Assembly (NCBI GenBank): GCA_038049695.1
Contig: CP142456.1
Location: 45,612,001-45,676,000 of the forward strand
From: Cinnamomum chago
Taxonomy: Eukaryota > Streptophyta > Magnoliopsida > Laurales > Lauraceae
Direction of reading: 5' to 3'
DNA: 64,000 bases
Each line of letters opens with the position of its first letter. The first letter of the stretch is position 1. Under the pieces are notes generated by a model. The model was given only the letters and a program-made list of their open reading frames with translations. It did not search any database and was not told the DNA's origin. The translations under genes were made by a program, and so were the position numbers. Below, in pieces: positions 45,299 through 57,898 of the stretch.

Positions 45299-48246
45299 TG
45301 TCACGACCCTGGACCGAGGACCGGGCCCGCGACGTGTTTCCCACAGGTTCCCGCGGTGAGGATTCCGAGACACGTGGAATCTAGCTAACACGATCAAGTT
45401 TGCGGAAGCGTGTAGCAAATTACGTCAAGATAAGCATGAATAAAAATTTCCAAGTGCAAGAATAATGATATCAAGACTAGGTATCACAGGTAGGAAACAT
45501 AACATAGCATTCACATTAAATTCAAGTTATAAGGCTAACACAAAAGTAGGTTAAGTTTTTGTTACATCCTATAAGACGCCAACAAAGGCCAATACAATTC
45601 TCAAAATAACAAAATGAAACCCATGACAAAGTAAAGCGAAACTCAAGATTCCGCCCGACGTTTAGTTGACATCGTCGGGTTGCCACTCTCTAACTGGGGG
45701 TGGCTCAAGAGCCTCCTCCGGACGCTCCTCCTCAAAGGCAACGTTGCCTGCACTTGGGCACCAAAATACAAGAGTCAAACACAAGGTTTGGCAGGTAATC
45801 AATTTAGGTATGAGCATGGGTCAATAGATGTTTTAAGAAAATCATAATAAACAATTTTACATGACTGGGGTATATTTAAAAAAGTATGAACAAAACTAAA
45901 ATACAAAACGAATTAAGATACTAAACCAAGCTAGCATGAATACTTATAATATCATGAATAGTAAAATCCACATTGAGCCCATCCTTTCTCCGTCATACAT
46001 GAAGACAGGAGTAAGCACACACAACAAGCACGATATAAAAAATATAAACAAGACACGATTCCCATGGATATGGGGATTCCGGCCACGGAATCAGACACGC
46101 ATGATGTGTAATAAAATACACGACCAATCTGCAGCTAGTCCACATGTTTAAGGACCCCCGAACAGAGAATCAAACTGAAGGGGCAGTCCAAGCTCAGTGG
46201 TGTTCACTTGAATTCATAATGCATAAAACACGCGAAATACGGTCTAAACACGTCGAGATAAAAAGGGGAAAATTCACTAATCAAAACAAGACAAGGCACG
46301 ACTAGCAAAAGGCATAATTATATGCACAACACGCTTAAGAAGTGATCCCTATTTTGATTCTTGAAACAAATCTTTAAACGAGCTAGCTTATACTGGAAAT
46401 TCAAAACAAGTACATGATGAAACTTATTGTACCAAAACTGAAGTTCAAACACGAAATCCATCAAACATGTGTTAAGGCTATTAATTGACCTTTGTGTAAT
46501 TGGGACCCCAAATGTCGGAAATGAACATGAATTGGTGACCCGGAAGTTAGATTACATTCCGAAGCTCCATTTACACAATGTCAAGTTAAAGCCCTTAACA
46601 AAGTCTAGTTTTCAATCCTCAAGAAAATACACAAACGGAAACAAAACTCCTTCCTAAATTGAAGGTTCGCTCGAGCGAGATTGACACTTCGCTCGAGCAA
46701 GACAGTTCGCTCGAGCGGACCACAAGGATTGCTCGAGTGGAGAGCTCTCAGTCTCGCTTTAAGCCAGGCGGTGGACAGTTCGCTCTAGCGGACCTAAGGG
46801 TCGCTAGAGCGAACAGGCTTCTGCCTGCGCCCGGACCAGACAGTGGCCTGGTCGCTAGAGCGGACCCAAGGGTCGCTTGAGCGAACAGGCTTCTGCCTGT
46901 GCTCACTGAGTACAGAAACTGCCCTTCTCTTTCACAATTTTAATACACTTCTTCCCCTCTTCTCATCCTTAATCCACAAACAATCCCTTGAGCCTCCATG
47001 CTCACCAAGGGTTCATTTTTACATTTACAACCATTCAATCCACAACCTCCATTCTCTATCAAAGGAAATCCAACTTTCAAATGAAACAAGAGCTTAAAAA
47101 TCAAATAGAGACCAAGAAGTTTGGGAAAGCACTTAACATAATTACATATGCTTGAATGGAAATACATAAGAAGAATCCAAGGAAAACATAATAATGGAGC
47201 TTATAAACAAATTTATATACAAAGTTTCAAGAATAACAATGTAATCCAAAAACACACATGCAACATTGAACCTATAGGGATTACTTGCCTTTTTGCCTAA
47301 ATGCCACACAAACACTCTTCAAGCACTCCTACTCAAGACCTAAGCCAGGCACTACGAGAACCCCATGAAAATTCATTCAAAACTCAACCACATTTGAAAA
47401 CAAAGAACCCATTTTCACAAAAGGGTTTGTATGTATGAAAAACAAGATCTTTAGGAGTTAAAAAGATGCCATGGAAAAGACGGGTTGAAGCTCTTGTCTA
47501 GAGATGCCCAAACAAGAAGGAAAGGAGAAAATGGAGAGGTTTTCTCGCTAGAAACTTCAACAGATTTGCATCCATGGAAAGCTTGGAAGAAGAGGAAGAA
47601 GATGATGGTCTTGGAATTCCATTTGGAGACTCATAGCTAGGGTATGCAAGGTGGGGAAAGGTAGGAGAAAAAGAGGGTTTTCTCTTTGTGCTTGGTTCTC
47701 TAGGGTTAGGGATTGAGAATGAAAGGAGGGAGAAGGAGGATGACTTAAGCACTTCACAAATGGGGCCCATTAAGTCTAATTCTTGCATCGACGAAAACAT
47801 GATCTTGCGGGTCTCGAACGAACTCAACAAAGAAGGAAAAAATGATCCTCGAAAAATCTAGTTTCCAAAAAGTATAGTTTTGACATGGTTTTGAGATTTC
47901 GAAGTTTGTGTCCAGATTTGGGTATAAAAAGACAAATTTACCCTTTTTGAGCCAAAACTTGGGTTTCGGGCTTCAAATGCGAACAAGCTGAAAACAAAAC
48001 TCATAGCGAATGATAAAACCATTGAAATGAAATAAAAATCATGATTAAAAGCAAAAATCAAAATGATCCTCCCAAGCTTGCACGTACACTCATGCCTCCT
48101 TGAGCGTGTCTGACTAATACTAAATGTTCTCAAAATTCCCAAAGCTATGTCCAGGACTAAAACTAATTATTTCTAACTCAATGGTAACTAAACCGACTTA
48201 GGACTAAACACACACTAATCGAGTTAGTCTGGGTTGGGGTCTAACA
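45299..48246 (-). mobile_element. Gypsy solo LTR, G/H-type
   Basis: 2,948 bp, plus-strand ends TGTCACGACC...GTCTAACA, with a perfect TSD CCTTT (45294-45298 and 48247-48251). CTCGAG-type palindrome array at 46660-46900. ORFs inside are LTR shadows. Confidence 0.96.
46660..46900. repeat. CTCGAG-type palindrome array in solo LTR 45299-48246
   Basis: TTCGCTCGAGCG repeats, with a decayed CTAGAG variant ('cgctagagcgaac') in the second half. Confidence 0.88.
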
Positions 48247-48251
48247 CCTTT

Positions 48252-48836
48252 ATCTCATCTCACCTCTGCAACACCCATTGCCCAAAACTCCATCAACCAA
48301 ACCGGTTCACCAAGACAAACACCTTCTCATCACCTATACCTCAAGACCACCGAGATTCTAGCCGAACCACAATGCCTAGAGCCTTTTCCATCTTAATGCG
48401 ACCTCTCTCTCCAAACACATCATACCAGAGTCATCACCCTACCTATAAACCACTTCCATTCTCAGTCTCCACCTGTCCTAGCAACATCTCACCACATAAA
48501 ACTAAATCAACTTCAAAACCTCCCACTTGTGCATGATAAATAAGAAATTGAACCTATCTCACCCAATCCAACCTGCTTATCAGGTAATTATTGACCCTCT
48601 CGATCCATAACCGATGAATCCACTTTACTGAGCCATTCAAGCCGAGCCAAAACCGATCTCTGTCCACTTGCACTATACAATTTACAGCCCATCTTTTTGA
48701 CTTAATGCAAAAGGAGATCCAAGACCAACAAAGAAAGGAAATGAACATCTACGAGGTCTCAACGGCCGGATTTGGGATTCCAACATCAAATTGGTGAGAT
48801 CTTGCTATTACTACCTTGGTTCGATTTATCTTAGTT
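48252..48836. other. Unassigned, pyrimidine-rich at left
   Basis: Continuation of the C/T-rich sequence seen before 29527. Possibly the end of an old LTR (ATTCCAACA ends at 48785). No gene seen. Confidence 0.35.
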
Positions 48837-50151
48837 TGTTTGTAGTAGATTCATTTAATTGTGTGCATTTTCTTTTTAGGCTGCCATTTAGTTACACATT
48901 CATCAATCATTTATTTTTCATTATTATTTTGATAGGGTGTATCTTATTGCAATTATTGTACACATTCATCATGCATCATCTAAATTCATTAGTTTGAACT
49001 ACTTGTTTAAGCATCCATTACGTTCATTGTGTTTGTCATTTACATTCATTGCGTTTGTCATTTGTATTCTTATCATCTCCATTTAATCTAGCCTTTTAAG
49101 GCGTAGGAGAGCGGCGGTAGGCGGGCTGACCCCATGAACTACGCGCTTCAATGTAAAAGGAGATGAACGGTTAAATTAGGTTCCACGCACACCCCTAGTT
49201 AGACCCTTCTAGCCCTATATTTACAAAAATCCAAAAAAATCAGAAAATCCCAAAAATCAAGAAAAGGATTTTACTTTTCTTTTCTTCATTCAACCTCCGC
49301 CAATTTTCACCATTGAGCTTCATGCTATTAGTGTAGGCTATACTTGATTCATGAGTTCATTGATATTTGAAAGAGAATTTTCAGCACATGCTAATTTTCA
49401 AAACCATATTCCACCCATGCTTTCATTATCGCTTCAATGCACTATGTAACACCGACCCTTAGGTGTTAGTGACCGCGACATCGTCCTTCCTTCTACGCGA
49501 CTCCCTAGGCCTTACGGGGATAGCCTCTTAGTGGACTCCCTCTGATTGACAGTGGCACACAGGTCCCTCACTCTCTCCTAAGTTAGGTTAGCTTAATGTG
49601 TATCCATTCCCAACGTGCCCTAAGCGATTGTTGGTTTTAAGATGGGCCCGACGGATGATAGTCCACTTCTCTAGGTGATCTTTCCATAGAACGATCGGGT
49701 GCCTTAGTCCTCCCATCTTTAGACCAACATTGTAGTGGGCACCGAGGCTTTCATTTTGAGCATCATGTCGCTGTTAGGGTTTTTGTATATTGCAATTTGA
49801 TGGATGCATGTTCATATTAGCATCATTTGAGTTTACACACTTGCATTGTTTTATGAAATCTTGAAATCTTGTTTTATTCATGCATTGCTTTTAAGATTTG
49901 TAAAAGTTTCAATTTATGCATGTTTTGCTTTTAAAACTTGGATGCATTTGATTTTGAAAAGAGTTTTAGAAATCAAGCTAGCCTTTGTTTTTAAAGTTTT
50001 GAATAATTTTAGGCTTTGTGTTGTTACATGTTTTTAAACCCCTTAGAATGATTTAAAACATGTTTTTAAGCTTGATTTAGTGGCCCAAATAGTTCCACAA
50101 AGAAAAAACTTTGAAATTGCAAAAGTGGATTTTTGGTGTCCCGGCAGTGTC

Positions 50152-50294
50152 GCCGGTCGACCGGGAACACTGCAAGGCAGAAATGGCCTGGCGCACCAAC
50201 GGTCAGAAATCCGACCGTTGTGTGATCCCGGTCGACCGAGACCTGTGTGCAGGTCGACCGAGGACTAGCCGTTGGGCACTTTTTGCTATAAATA
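50152..50294 (+). promoter_or_regulatory. S2 LTR promoter: palindromes, MSA match, TATA box
   Basis: CGGTCGACC words at about 50155, 50230 and 50252, then TAGCCGTTGGG (50266-50276; reverse complement CCCAACGGCTA) and TATAAATA (50287-50294). The same layout is in the 3' LTR (MSA 55478-55488, TATA 55499-55506). Transcription probably starts about 30 bases beyond TATA. Confidence 0.75.
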
Positions 50295-51564
50295 TGAGTT
50301 CTTTCGTTTGCCAAAAGTTGAGAATTTTAAGGCCCTCCTTGAGGGGTTTTGAGCCATATTCAAGGGAAATGAACTAAGGGATGAAGGGGATAATTAGGAA
50401 AGCTAAAGCTTGGATTAATGAGTTAAATTACAAGTAAGCTCTGCTTTCCTTAATCATATGTTTTTCATGCTTTGTTTTATTTTTGTTAAATCATTTGTAG
50501 CATGATAAACTATGTTTGTGTTGTGTCCTTAACATGTTTTATGTTTTGAGTTGATTTATTGTTTTGGATACAACACCATTTGATTCAATCCAAGTAGTAC
50601 TTGATTTGGAAAATCTAAGTAGATCATGTTAATGGAAGAACCTTTGAAATTATATGTAACATGGTTCCTATACTTGGTTGAATCTATTGTTGTTGTTTTC
50701 CATCACAAGAAAATCACTTTCAAAACTATCTTATGTTTTGGATTCAACTTCTTTACAAATCATATGTTTTCATGTTTTGTTTTATCTTAGGTAAATCTTT
50801 AGTAACATGATAAACTATGATGTGTTGTATCCTTAGCATGTTTTATACTTTGAATAGATCTATTGTTTTGGATGCATCACCATTTGATTCAATCCAAGTA
50901 GTACTTTATCTTTGGTAAATCTAAGTAGATCATGTTAATGAAATATGTAACATGATTCATATACTTGGTTGAATCTTTGGTTGTTGTTTTTCCATCATAA
51001 GAAAATCTCTTTCAAATGTATCTTATGTTTTGGATTCAACATCTTTACAAATCATATGTGTATTATTGTTTTAAAGTTTCACAACTTGCCTTACTTTGAT
51101 AGGTATATCATATTCAAGTTGTATTTATAATTACATATGATTTGTCCCCTAGTTTCAATCAAATCTATTTCTATGATTTATGAGCTACATTGTTGATTTG
51201 ATTGACATCCCTATGCATCACATGTTTAGAGCTAATTCATTTCATACAACTTGTGCATCTTTGACATCATTAACAAGTTGTTACTTTTAACATGTGACTT
51301 ACATTCATTCCTCAATCATAAATGTTTTTGAGCTAAAACTTTCAAAAGCCTTAGGCATACATTTATGAGCTTTCATTTTAAAAATGATTGAGGACATCAC
51401 ACACACACATCATATACTTTCATCTTTGCATTCATAGTGTGTGTGTGTATTAGTTTTACACTTCCATATCCGCCTATTTAAGAGGCATTGTAATGAGCTA
51501 AATAGAATCTCCATCAAGTGTATGTTAGACACTAACTTAGTGAGATAACCAACCTTGTGGTTGA

Positions 51565-51700
51565 AGAGGTTATTGCTTAGCCTATAAAAGCATAATGTAT
51601 AGGTTGATGTTGAGCCTTGAAAAACATCATTGTAAAGGTTATTGCTAAGCCTTGAAAAGCATATTGTAAAGGTTATTGCTTAGCCTATTGAAAAGCATAA
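51565..51700 (+). repeat. Tandem hairpin series in S2 5' LTR
   Basis: Units with stems TGCTT/AAGCA (51573-51591, 51677-51697), GATGTT/AACATC (51606-51628) and TGCT/AGCA (51643-51661), each with AGCC in the loop. They lie downstream of the TATA box, so probably in the transcribed leader. Confidence 0.85.
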
Positions 51701-51953
51701 ATAGTGGAAATCCGGTGGGGTGTTGGTTCACAAGCCGGTAGTGGATGTAGGCATTGAGGCTGAACCACTATAAATACTTGTGTGATGGTGATTGCTTTGT
51801 GGTGATTCTTTTGTTAGCTTCCGCATCTTGTATGATTAATCATCACTTGTGACTAGTTTATTTTAAAGAAGTTAAATTTGTTAAAATTGGTCATAATTGG
51901 AGCTCACCCTATTCACCCCCCCTCTAGGGTTCGGATCCCCATGGACTTACAAG

Positions 51954-51965
51954 TGGTATCAGAGC
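51954..51965 (+). other. Primer binding site (tRNA-iMet) of S2
   Basis: TGGTATCAGAGC two bases after the LTR. Confidence 0.93.
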
Positions 51966-52099
51966 CGGGTTACTCCATTTTAGGGCTTAACAACCCGGAG
52001 TTGATCCTTGCTAGATTAGAACCCTAGTGTTGTGATTTATTGCATATCTTTTTAAAGATTTCCACTATGTTTGAAAATGAAATTTCCCTAGCCTCATTG

Positions 52100-54420
52100 C
52101 ACCACTCTTAGTCTTTTTCAAGTTATATCTTTAAAGAGTTGGTGAGTCCTCAAAGTGTCTCTCAAGGACATCCTTTTCAAGACCTTAGGTGAATCTTCAT
52201 TGGTACACATTTAGACTAACCTTTAGGCCTTGATCCCCCTAGACCAACCTATTCTTTTTAGTTATATCTATTTGTTGGTCATAGTACATTTGCATTTTGT
52301 TTCTTTATAGTCACATCTTTTATAATGCAATGTTTCTTTGTGATCATTTGATTTTGTCTTCATGAACTTTTAAAGTTATATCTCATGGTTTTCAAAATCC
52401 CTTGATTGCAATATTTTCATGATGGATTTGCATTTTGTTCTTATAGTTATATCTCTTGTAGTGCATATCTATTCATGATCAATTGATTGTGATTACAAAT
52501 GCTTTCATAGCTAGATTTTTCATGATCAATTGATGTTGGAAAGTCATTTGATGATTGCCATAGTTAGATCCTTTTTGTAAATCAAATGATTTGAATCTAT
52601 TTAAGTTTTCCATTGATTTTTCAAGTTATATCTCTTGGTATGGAAAATTTGTGAGTGTCTATTGTTTTACAAATTGAAAATTTTACAATAGTACACTTCT
52701 TGTTTTTCAAAATCACTTGCTCTTAATTCTAAACGATTCTTTATTGGAATTTCAAATATTGAAGTGATTTGAGAAACTTTGGAAAATGTTCTAAGCTTTG
52801 TTGGTTGTATTTCTAGAAGCATTTTCCTTGAATTTATTTCCTTGTGCTTAATTATGATTATATCATTTGGAAGGAAATAATGTTTACAAACAATTTGCAT
52901 CTTTGCTCTTTTAGTTACATTCTTTATGCAAATTGATTTTGATATCTTACTTTGCTTGGTTGGATATGGTTTCATTGATTTGCATGTTTTGTGCCTAACT
53001 TGGTATATTCTCATTAATTCATTTTGATGATTGTTTATGTGCTTTATAGTAAAATCTTGTTTTTGAGCTTTTTAAGTACATATGTGATTTTATGTGCTAA
53101 GTTCATTTGGTTTAAACCTCATATCCTTTTCCATTGCACTTTTCCATTGCATTGTAAGCTTGGTACATTTGCTAAGAGTGGAGATGTTACATGATAGATT
53201 GATTCCTTTAACTTCATACCTTCTTGTGCTTAAATAGTTATATTCTTTTTATGATTGGTATGAGTTAGATCTTGAGTGTTGATTAATCCTCTCTATGCAA
53301 ATGTCAAATCGTTCTATGTATGGTTGTGTTATTTATTACATTTGTAGAAACCATTCTAGAACTAAAATCCATCCTCTATGCTTTCTAGTCATATTTTTAT
53401 TGGATGGTTATGATGTTGATTCATGTACTTTCTCTAAGTGATATTATCCTTATACATGTTTCAACTTCATATTAGTGTTCTTAATCATATGAAACTCTTT
53501 GAAACTCATTTCTCATATTTCTATATGTTTGATGGATATCTTAGATGTTGAATTCATATGATTTTGACACTTTGGAAATTGCATGCTTTTCAAAGTTATA
53601 TCCTTTTGCATTGCAATTTATCTTGTTCATCACTATGCTCAATAGTCATATCTTTAAAAGTGATGAATATCTATTTATGATGCTTGATGGAATTTTGTGT
53701 CTGTCACATCTTGCTCTTTATCATGTTATCAAATTCAATTGGTTTCAATTGGTATAATTTTTGATTGATTTGATTTCTTGTGAATGTGATAAACCTTGTG
53801 TGCATTGGATTGAACTTGATAAGTAATATGATTGTTCCATGTCACACACCATTAGCATCATAATGTTCATGTTGTCACCTCTTTTGCTCATATAGGTATA
53901 TCTCATGCCCACCATGTTTATGTGTTCATAATATTGGTTGGTTAATTGTTGAGGTAGGCTTCATGTTTGAATTTCATTTCACTCATCTTGCACATTACTA
54001 GTCATATTTAATGATTGAATGAAATGATTTTCAAAACTTTCATAGCATATGCTTTCCATAATCAGATTATTTGATGCTATGATTAATAAACCCCATTGCA
54101 TCATGGATAGCTCTAATTTGGATTTTTCCTAATAGTTATATTTTTAAATCCATTTTAGAGTGATTGTGTTTAATAGACTTATCTTTAAATCTCAATTGGT
54201 ATTCTTTGTTTTTCCAATTGGTATCCTTGATTGCTTTTCCCATTGACCTTGCTTTCTTTTGGCAATTTGATCATATTGAGCTTAATAGTTAAATGAATCT
54301 AATCCTTTCCTTGAAGTTGACCCTCATTTGGTTTAACCATCTTCTTCTTGCACCTAATAGTTAAATCTTTGTCAAAAGTTTGACAAAAGAAGAGAATGGA
54401 TTGAGGGGGAGTGTAAACCT
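52100..54420 (+). repeat. S2 interior: degenerate repeats with 'agttatatct' motif
   Basis: Twenty or so matches to TAGTTATATCTTTT or close variants, spaced roughly 50-180 bp, for example at about 52120, 52259, 52374, 52444, 52622, 53234, 53594, 53641, 53893, 54130 and 54355, all in the same orientation. Between them the sequence is AT-rich and non-coding. Confidence 0.75.
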
Positions 54421-54597
54421 TCATAGGAAGTATTAGTTTTGATCAAATTGACCCTTGGATTGCCTTTGAGCCCTTAGAGATAAATTCCACACATGATAGC
54501 CTGTTATGTATTTCATTTTCGATTTCTTTTGTTAACAGGTGCTACTAAAGGTATTTTCCTTGTTTCATGTGTGTAGGTACCTTTGCAATTTAATGGC

Positions 54598-54969
54598 AAA
54601 GGGGGAGAAAGTATTCAAGTTCTCAAAAGGGTGAAGAGAATGTCCAAGCTTCCTAAAGGGAGAGTTGTGTATGATCTTCTACAATGGGAGAGAATGCATA
54701 TCTAGCCAAAGGGAGAGAGAGGCATGGTCTAAGGGGGAGAGCAAATAGAAGAAAGAAAGCTTGGAGCTAAAGAAGATGCTTGGCCATAAAGAAAGAGAGA
54801 TTGAAGAATGATCAAGCACCAAGCATCATGAAGAATGAAGAAAAGAGCCCAAGCTAAGAGAAGCATCCAAGAAGAAGATTTCAAGACTTGTCCAGCTGAG
54901 GGGGAGCTGAAGACTAAGTGTGTTTTTTCAGTGGTGAGTGTGTTGCCATCAAATTGCAAAGGGGGAGAT
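54598..54969 (+). other. Polypurine tract series of S2
   Basis: AAAGGGGGAGA-type tracts at about 54598, 54655, 54708, 54729, 54899 and 54958, with weaker ones between; the last abuts the 3' LTR. Confidence 0.88.
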
Positions 54970-55001
54970 TGTTAGGATTTTTGTATATTGCAATTTGATG
55001 G
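54946..55001 (+). other. Inverted repeat around the S2 polypurine tract/LTR junction
   Basis: CCATCAAATTGCAA (54946-54959) is perfectly complementary to TTGCAATTTGATGG (54988-55001). The loop holds GGGGGAGAT and the first bases of the LTR. Confidence 0.9.
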
Positions 55002-57167
55002 ATGCATGTTCATATTAGCATCATTTGAGTTTACACACTTGCATTGTTTTATGAAATCTTGTTTTATTCATGCATTGCTTTTAAGATTTGTAAAAGTTTC
55101 AATTTATGCATGTTTTGCTTTTAAAACTTGGATGCATTTGATTTTGAAAAGAGTTTTAGAAATCAAGCTAGCCTTTGTTTTTAAAGTTTTGAATAATTTT
55201 AGGCTTTGTGTTGTTACATGTTTTTAAACCCCTTAGAATGATTTAAAACATGTTTTTAAGCTTGATTTAGTGGCCCAAATAGTTCCACAAAGAAAAAACT
55301 TTGAAATTGCAAAAGTGGATTTTTGGTGTCCCGGCAGTGTCGTCGGTCGACCGGCCCAGGGGTCCCGGTCGACCGGGAACACTGCAAGGCAGAAATGGCC
55401 TGGCGCACCAACGGTCAGAAATCCGACCGTTGTGTGATCTCTGTCGACCGAGACCTGTGTGCAGGTCGACCGAGGACTAGCCGTTGGGCACTTTTTGCTA
55501 TAAATATGAGTTCTTTCCTTTGCCAAAGGTTGGGAATTTTAAGGCCCTCCTTGAGGGGTTTTGAGGCATATTCAAGGGAAATGAACTAAGGGATGAAGGG
55601 GATAATTAGGAAAGCTAAAGCTTGGATTAATGAGTTAAATTACAAGTAAGCTCTACTTTCCTTAATCATATGTTTTTCATGCTTTGTTTTATTTTTGGTA
55701 AATCATTTGTAGCATGATAAACTATGTTTGTGTTGTGTCCTTAACATGTTTTATGTTTTGAGTTGATTTATTGTTTTGGATACAACACCATTTGATTCAA
55801 TCCAAGTAGTACTTGATTTGGAAAATCTAAGTAGATCATGTTAATGGAAGAACCTTTGAAATTATATGTAACATGGTTCCTATACTTGGTTGAATCTATT
55901 GTTGTTGTTTTCCATCACAAGAAAATCACTTTCAAAACTATCTTATATTTTGGACTCAACTTCTTTACAAATCATATGTTTTCATGTTTTGTTTTATCTT
56001 AGGAAAATCTTTAGTAACATGATAAACTATGATGTGTTGTATCCTTAGCATGTTTTATACTTTGAATAGATCTATTGTTTTGGATGCATCACCATTTGAT
56101 TCAATCCAAGTAGTACTTTATCTTTGGTAAATCTAAGTAGATCATATTAATGAAATATGTAACATGATTCATATACTTGGTTGAATCTTTGGTTGTTGTT
56201 TTTCCATCATAAGAAAATCTCTTTCAAATGTATCTTATGTTTTGGATTCAACATCTTTACAAATCATATGTGTATTATTGTTTTAAAGTTTCACAACTTG
56301 CCTTACTTTGATAGGTATATCATATTCAAGTTGTATTTATAATTACATATGATTTGTCCCCTAGTTTCAATCAAATCTATTTCTATGATTTATGAGCTAC
56401 ATTGTTGATTTGATTGACATCCCTATGCATCACATGTTTAGAGCTAATTCATTTCATACAACTTGTGTATCTTTGACATCATTAACAAGTTGTTACTTTT
56501 AACATGTGACTTGCATTCCTTCCTCAATCATAAATGTTTTTGAGCTAAAACTTTCAAAAGCCTTAGGCATACATTTATGAGCTTTCATTTTAAAAATGAT
56601 TGAGGACATCACACACACACACATCATATACTTTCATCTTTGCATTCATAGTGTGTGTGTGTGTATTAGTTTTACACTTCCATATCCGCCTATTTAAGAG
56701 GCATTGTAATGAGCTAAATAGAATCTCCATCAAGTGTATGTTAGACGCTAACTTAGTGAGATAACCAACCTTGTGGTTGAAGAGGTTATTGCTTAGCCTA
56801 TAAAAGCATAATGTATAGGTTGATGTTGAGCCTTGTAAAACATCATTGTAAAGGTTATTGCTAAGCCTTGAAAAGCATATTATAAAGGTTATTGCTTAGC
56901 CTATTGAAAAGCATAAATAGTGGAAATCCGGTGGGGTGTTGGTTCACAAGTCGGTAGTGGATGTAGGCATTGAGGCCGAACCACTATAAATACTTGTGTG
57001 ATGGTGATTGCTTTGTGGTGATTCTTTTGTTAGCTTCCGCATCTTGTATGATTAATCATCACTTGTGACTAGTTTATTTTAAAGAAGTTAAATTTGTTAA
57101 AATTTGTCATAATTGGAGCTCACCCTATTCACCCCCCCTCTAGGGTTCGGATCCCCATGGACTTACA
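54970..57167 (+). repeat. S2 3' LTR
   Basis: 2,198 bp, same landmarks as the 5' LTR. Confidence 0.95.
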
Positions 57168-57633
57168 GTCGCATGTGCTTTTGACCCTTTTTCAAGCATC
57201 CTTGCATGCGTGTTTTCTAATAAAGCCTACCCTTTCCCTGCCAAGGGATTCGAGGAGGGTATCCGGTAAACGGAGTTGATCCCCCTCAATGAATATTGGC
57301 ACCCACCCCTTTTTCTATTTTATTTTACTTCATTTTATTTTTCACCATTTTCTAGTACTTTTCTCCTTTTAGCTGAATGAAAATAGATAAACAATACTTG
57401 ACTTTTGTTTTGGGTTGCAAATCGATGAATTGGGAGTATATTATAGTTGTCAATCACACCTTTCACCACACGCATGCCCTATTTGATATAATTTATATTG
57501 AGACTTGTGATCGCATTGGAACCTTTACAAAAGCCTAAAATTGCAGCTGCCCGATTTGTTCGCCAGTTATTATATATATATAATTCTTATATATGAGAAC
57601 TGCGGGCAGAATTTCGTAGCTACTGTGTACAGA

Positions 57634-57898
57634 CACTACACCATTTGGGTGATTTTACAACATTTGAGATTTCTTTTTAGTAACGCAAATATTTCCGTTA
57701 GGTAATTTGTCACATTTATTATCCGTTAGCAATATTCATAACCGTTAGTAAATATCTTTGCAAATACTTGAATTATTTTGTAACATTTATTGGATATTTT
57801 GTGACGATTAGTAATGTGTTACAATGGTATCAAAATAATAAAAAGAGGAAAAATCACATTACAAAATAAAAATGAAAACAGGAGGCGAGAGTGATTTT
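57634..57898 (+). mobile_element. CACTA-type (En/Spm) terminus 1
   Basis: CACTACACCATTTGGG starts exactly where repeat R copy 1 ends. It is followed by short subterminal words (CCGTTAG, AACG, GTAACA) on both strands. The opposite end was not found. Confidence 0.5.

Larger units (their letters stand above)
49772..51951 (+). repeat. S2 5' LTR
   Basis: Order: the 'ttgcaatttgatgg' arm, the palindrome array, the MSA match, TATA at 50287, intron-like AT-rich repeats, the hairpin series (51565-51700), then the primer site. It has lost a 27 bp segment holding one GGTCGACC copy that the 3' LTR keeps (about 55350-55376). Confidence 0.95.
49772..57167 (+). mobile_element. Non-autonomous Sirevirus-like element S2, complete
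   Basis: 7,396 bp with LTRs 49772-51951 (2,180 bp) and 54970-57167 (2,198 bp), both TGTTAGG...ACTTACA, and a perfect TSD GTCGC (49767-49771 and 57168-57172). The primer site is at 51954 and a polypurine series at about 54598-54969. The 3.0 kb interior has no gag or pol and no ORF over 115 codons. The LTRs differ by about two dozen substitutions by eye, plus one 27 bp and one 9 bp indel, so the insertion is fairly young. Confidence 0.95.
48837..57631 (+). repeat. Repeat R, copy 1, split by S2
   Basis: The segments 48837-49771 and 57173-57631 together match 60052-61483 closely and in the same orientation. Shared phrases include 'gtgtaggctatacttga', 'ccgcgacatcgtccttcc' and 'ggtatccggt.aacggagtt'. 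It looks like retroelement-derived non-coding sequence. Copy 1 stops where CACTA-like ends begin (57634). Confidence 0.88.

Noticed and set aside
49772-57167. CRISPR-like or satellite interpretation of the hairpin and polypurine arrays
   Set aside because: Units vary in length and sit at fixed places in LTR elements of a plant genome.
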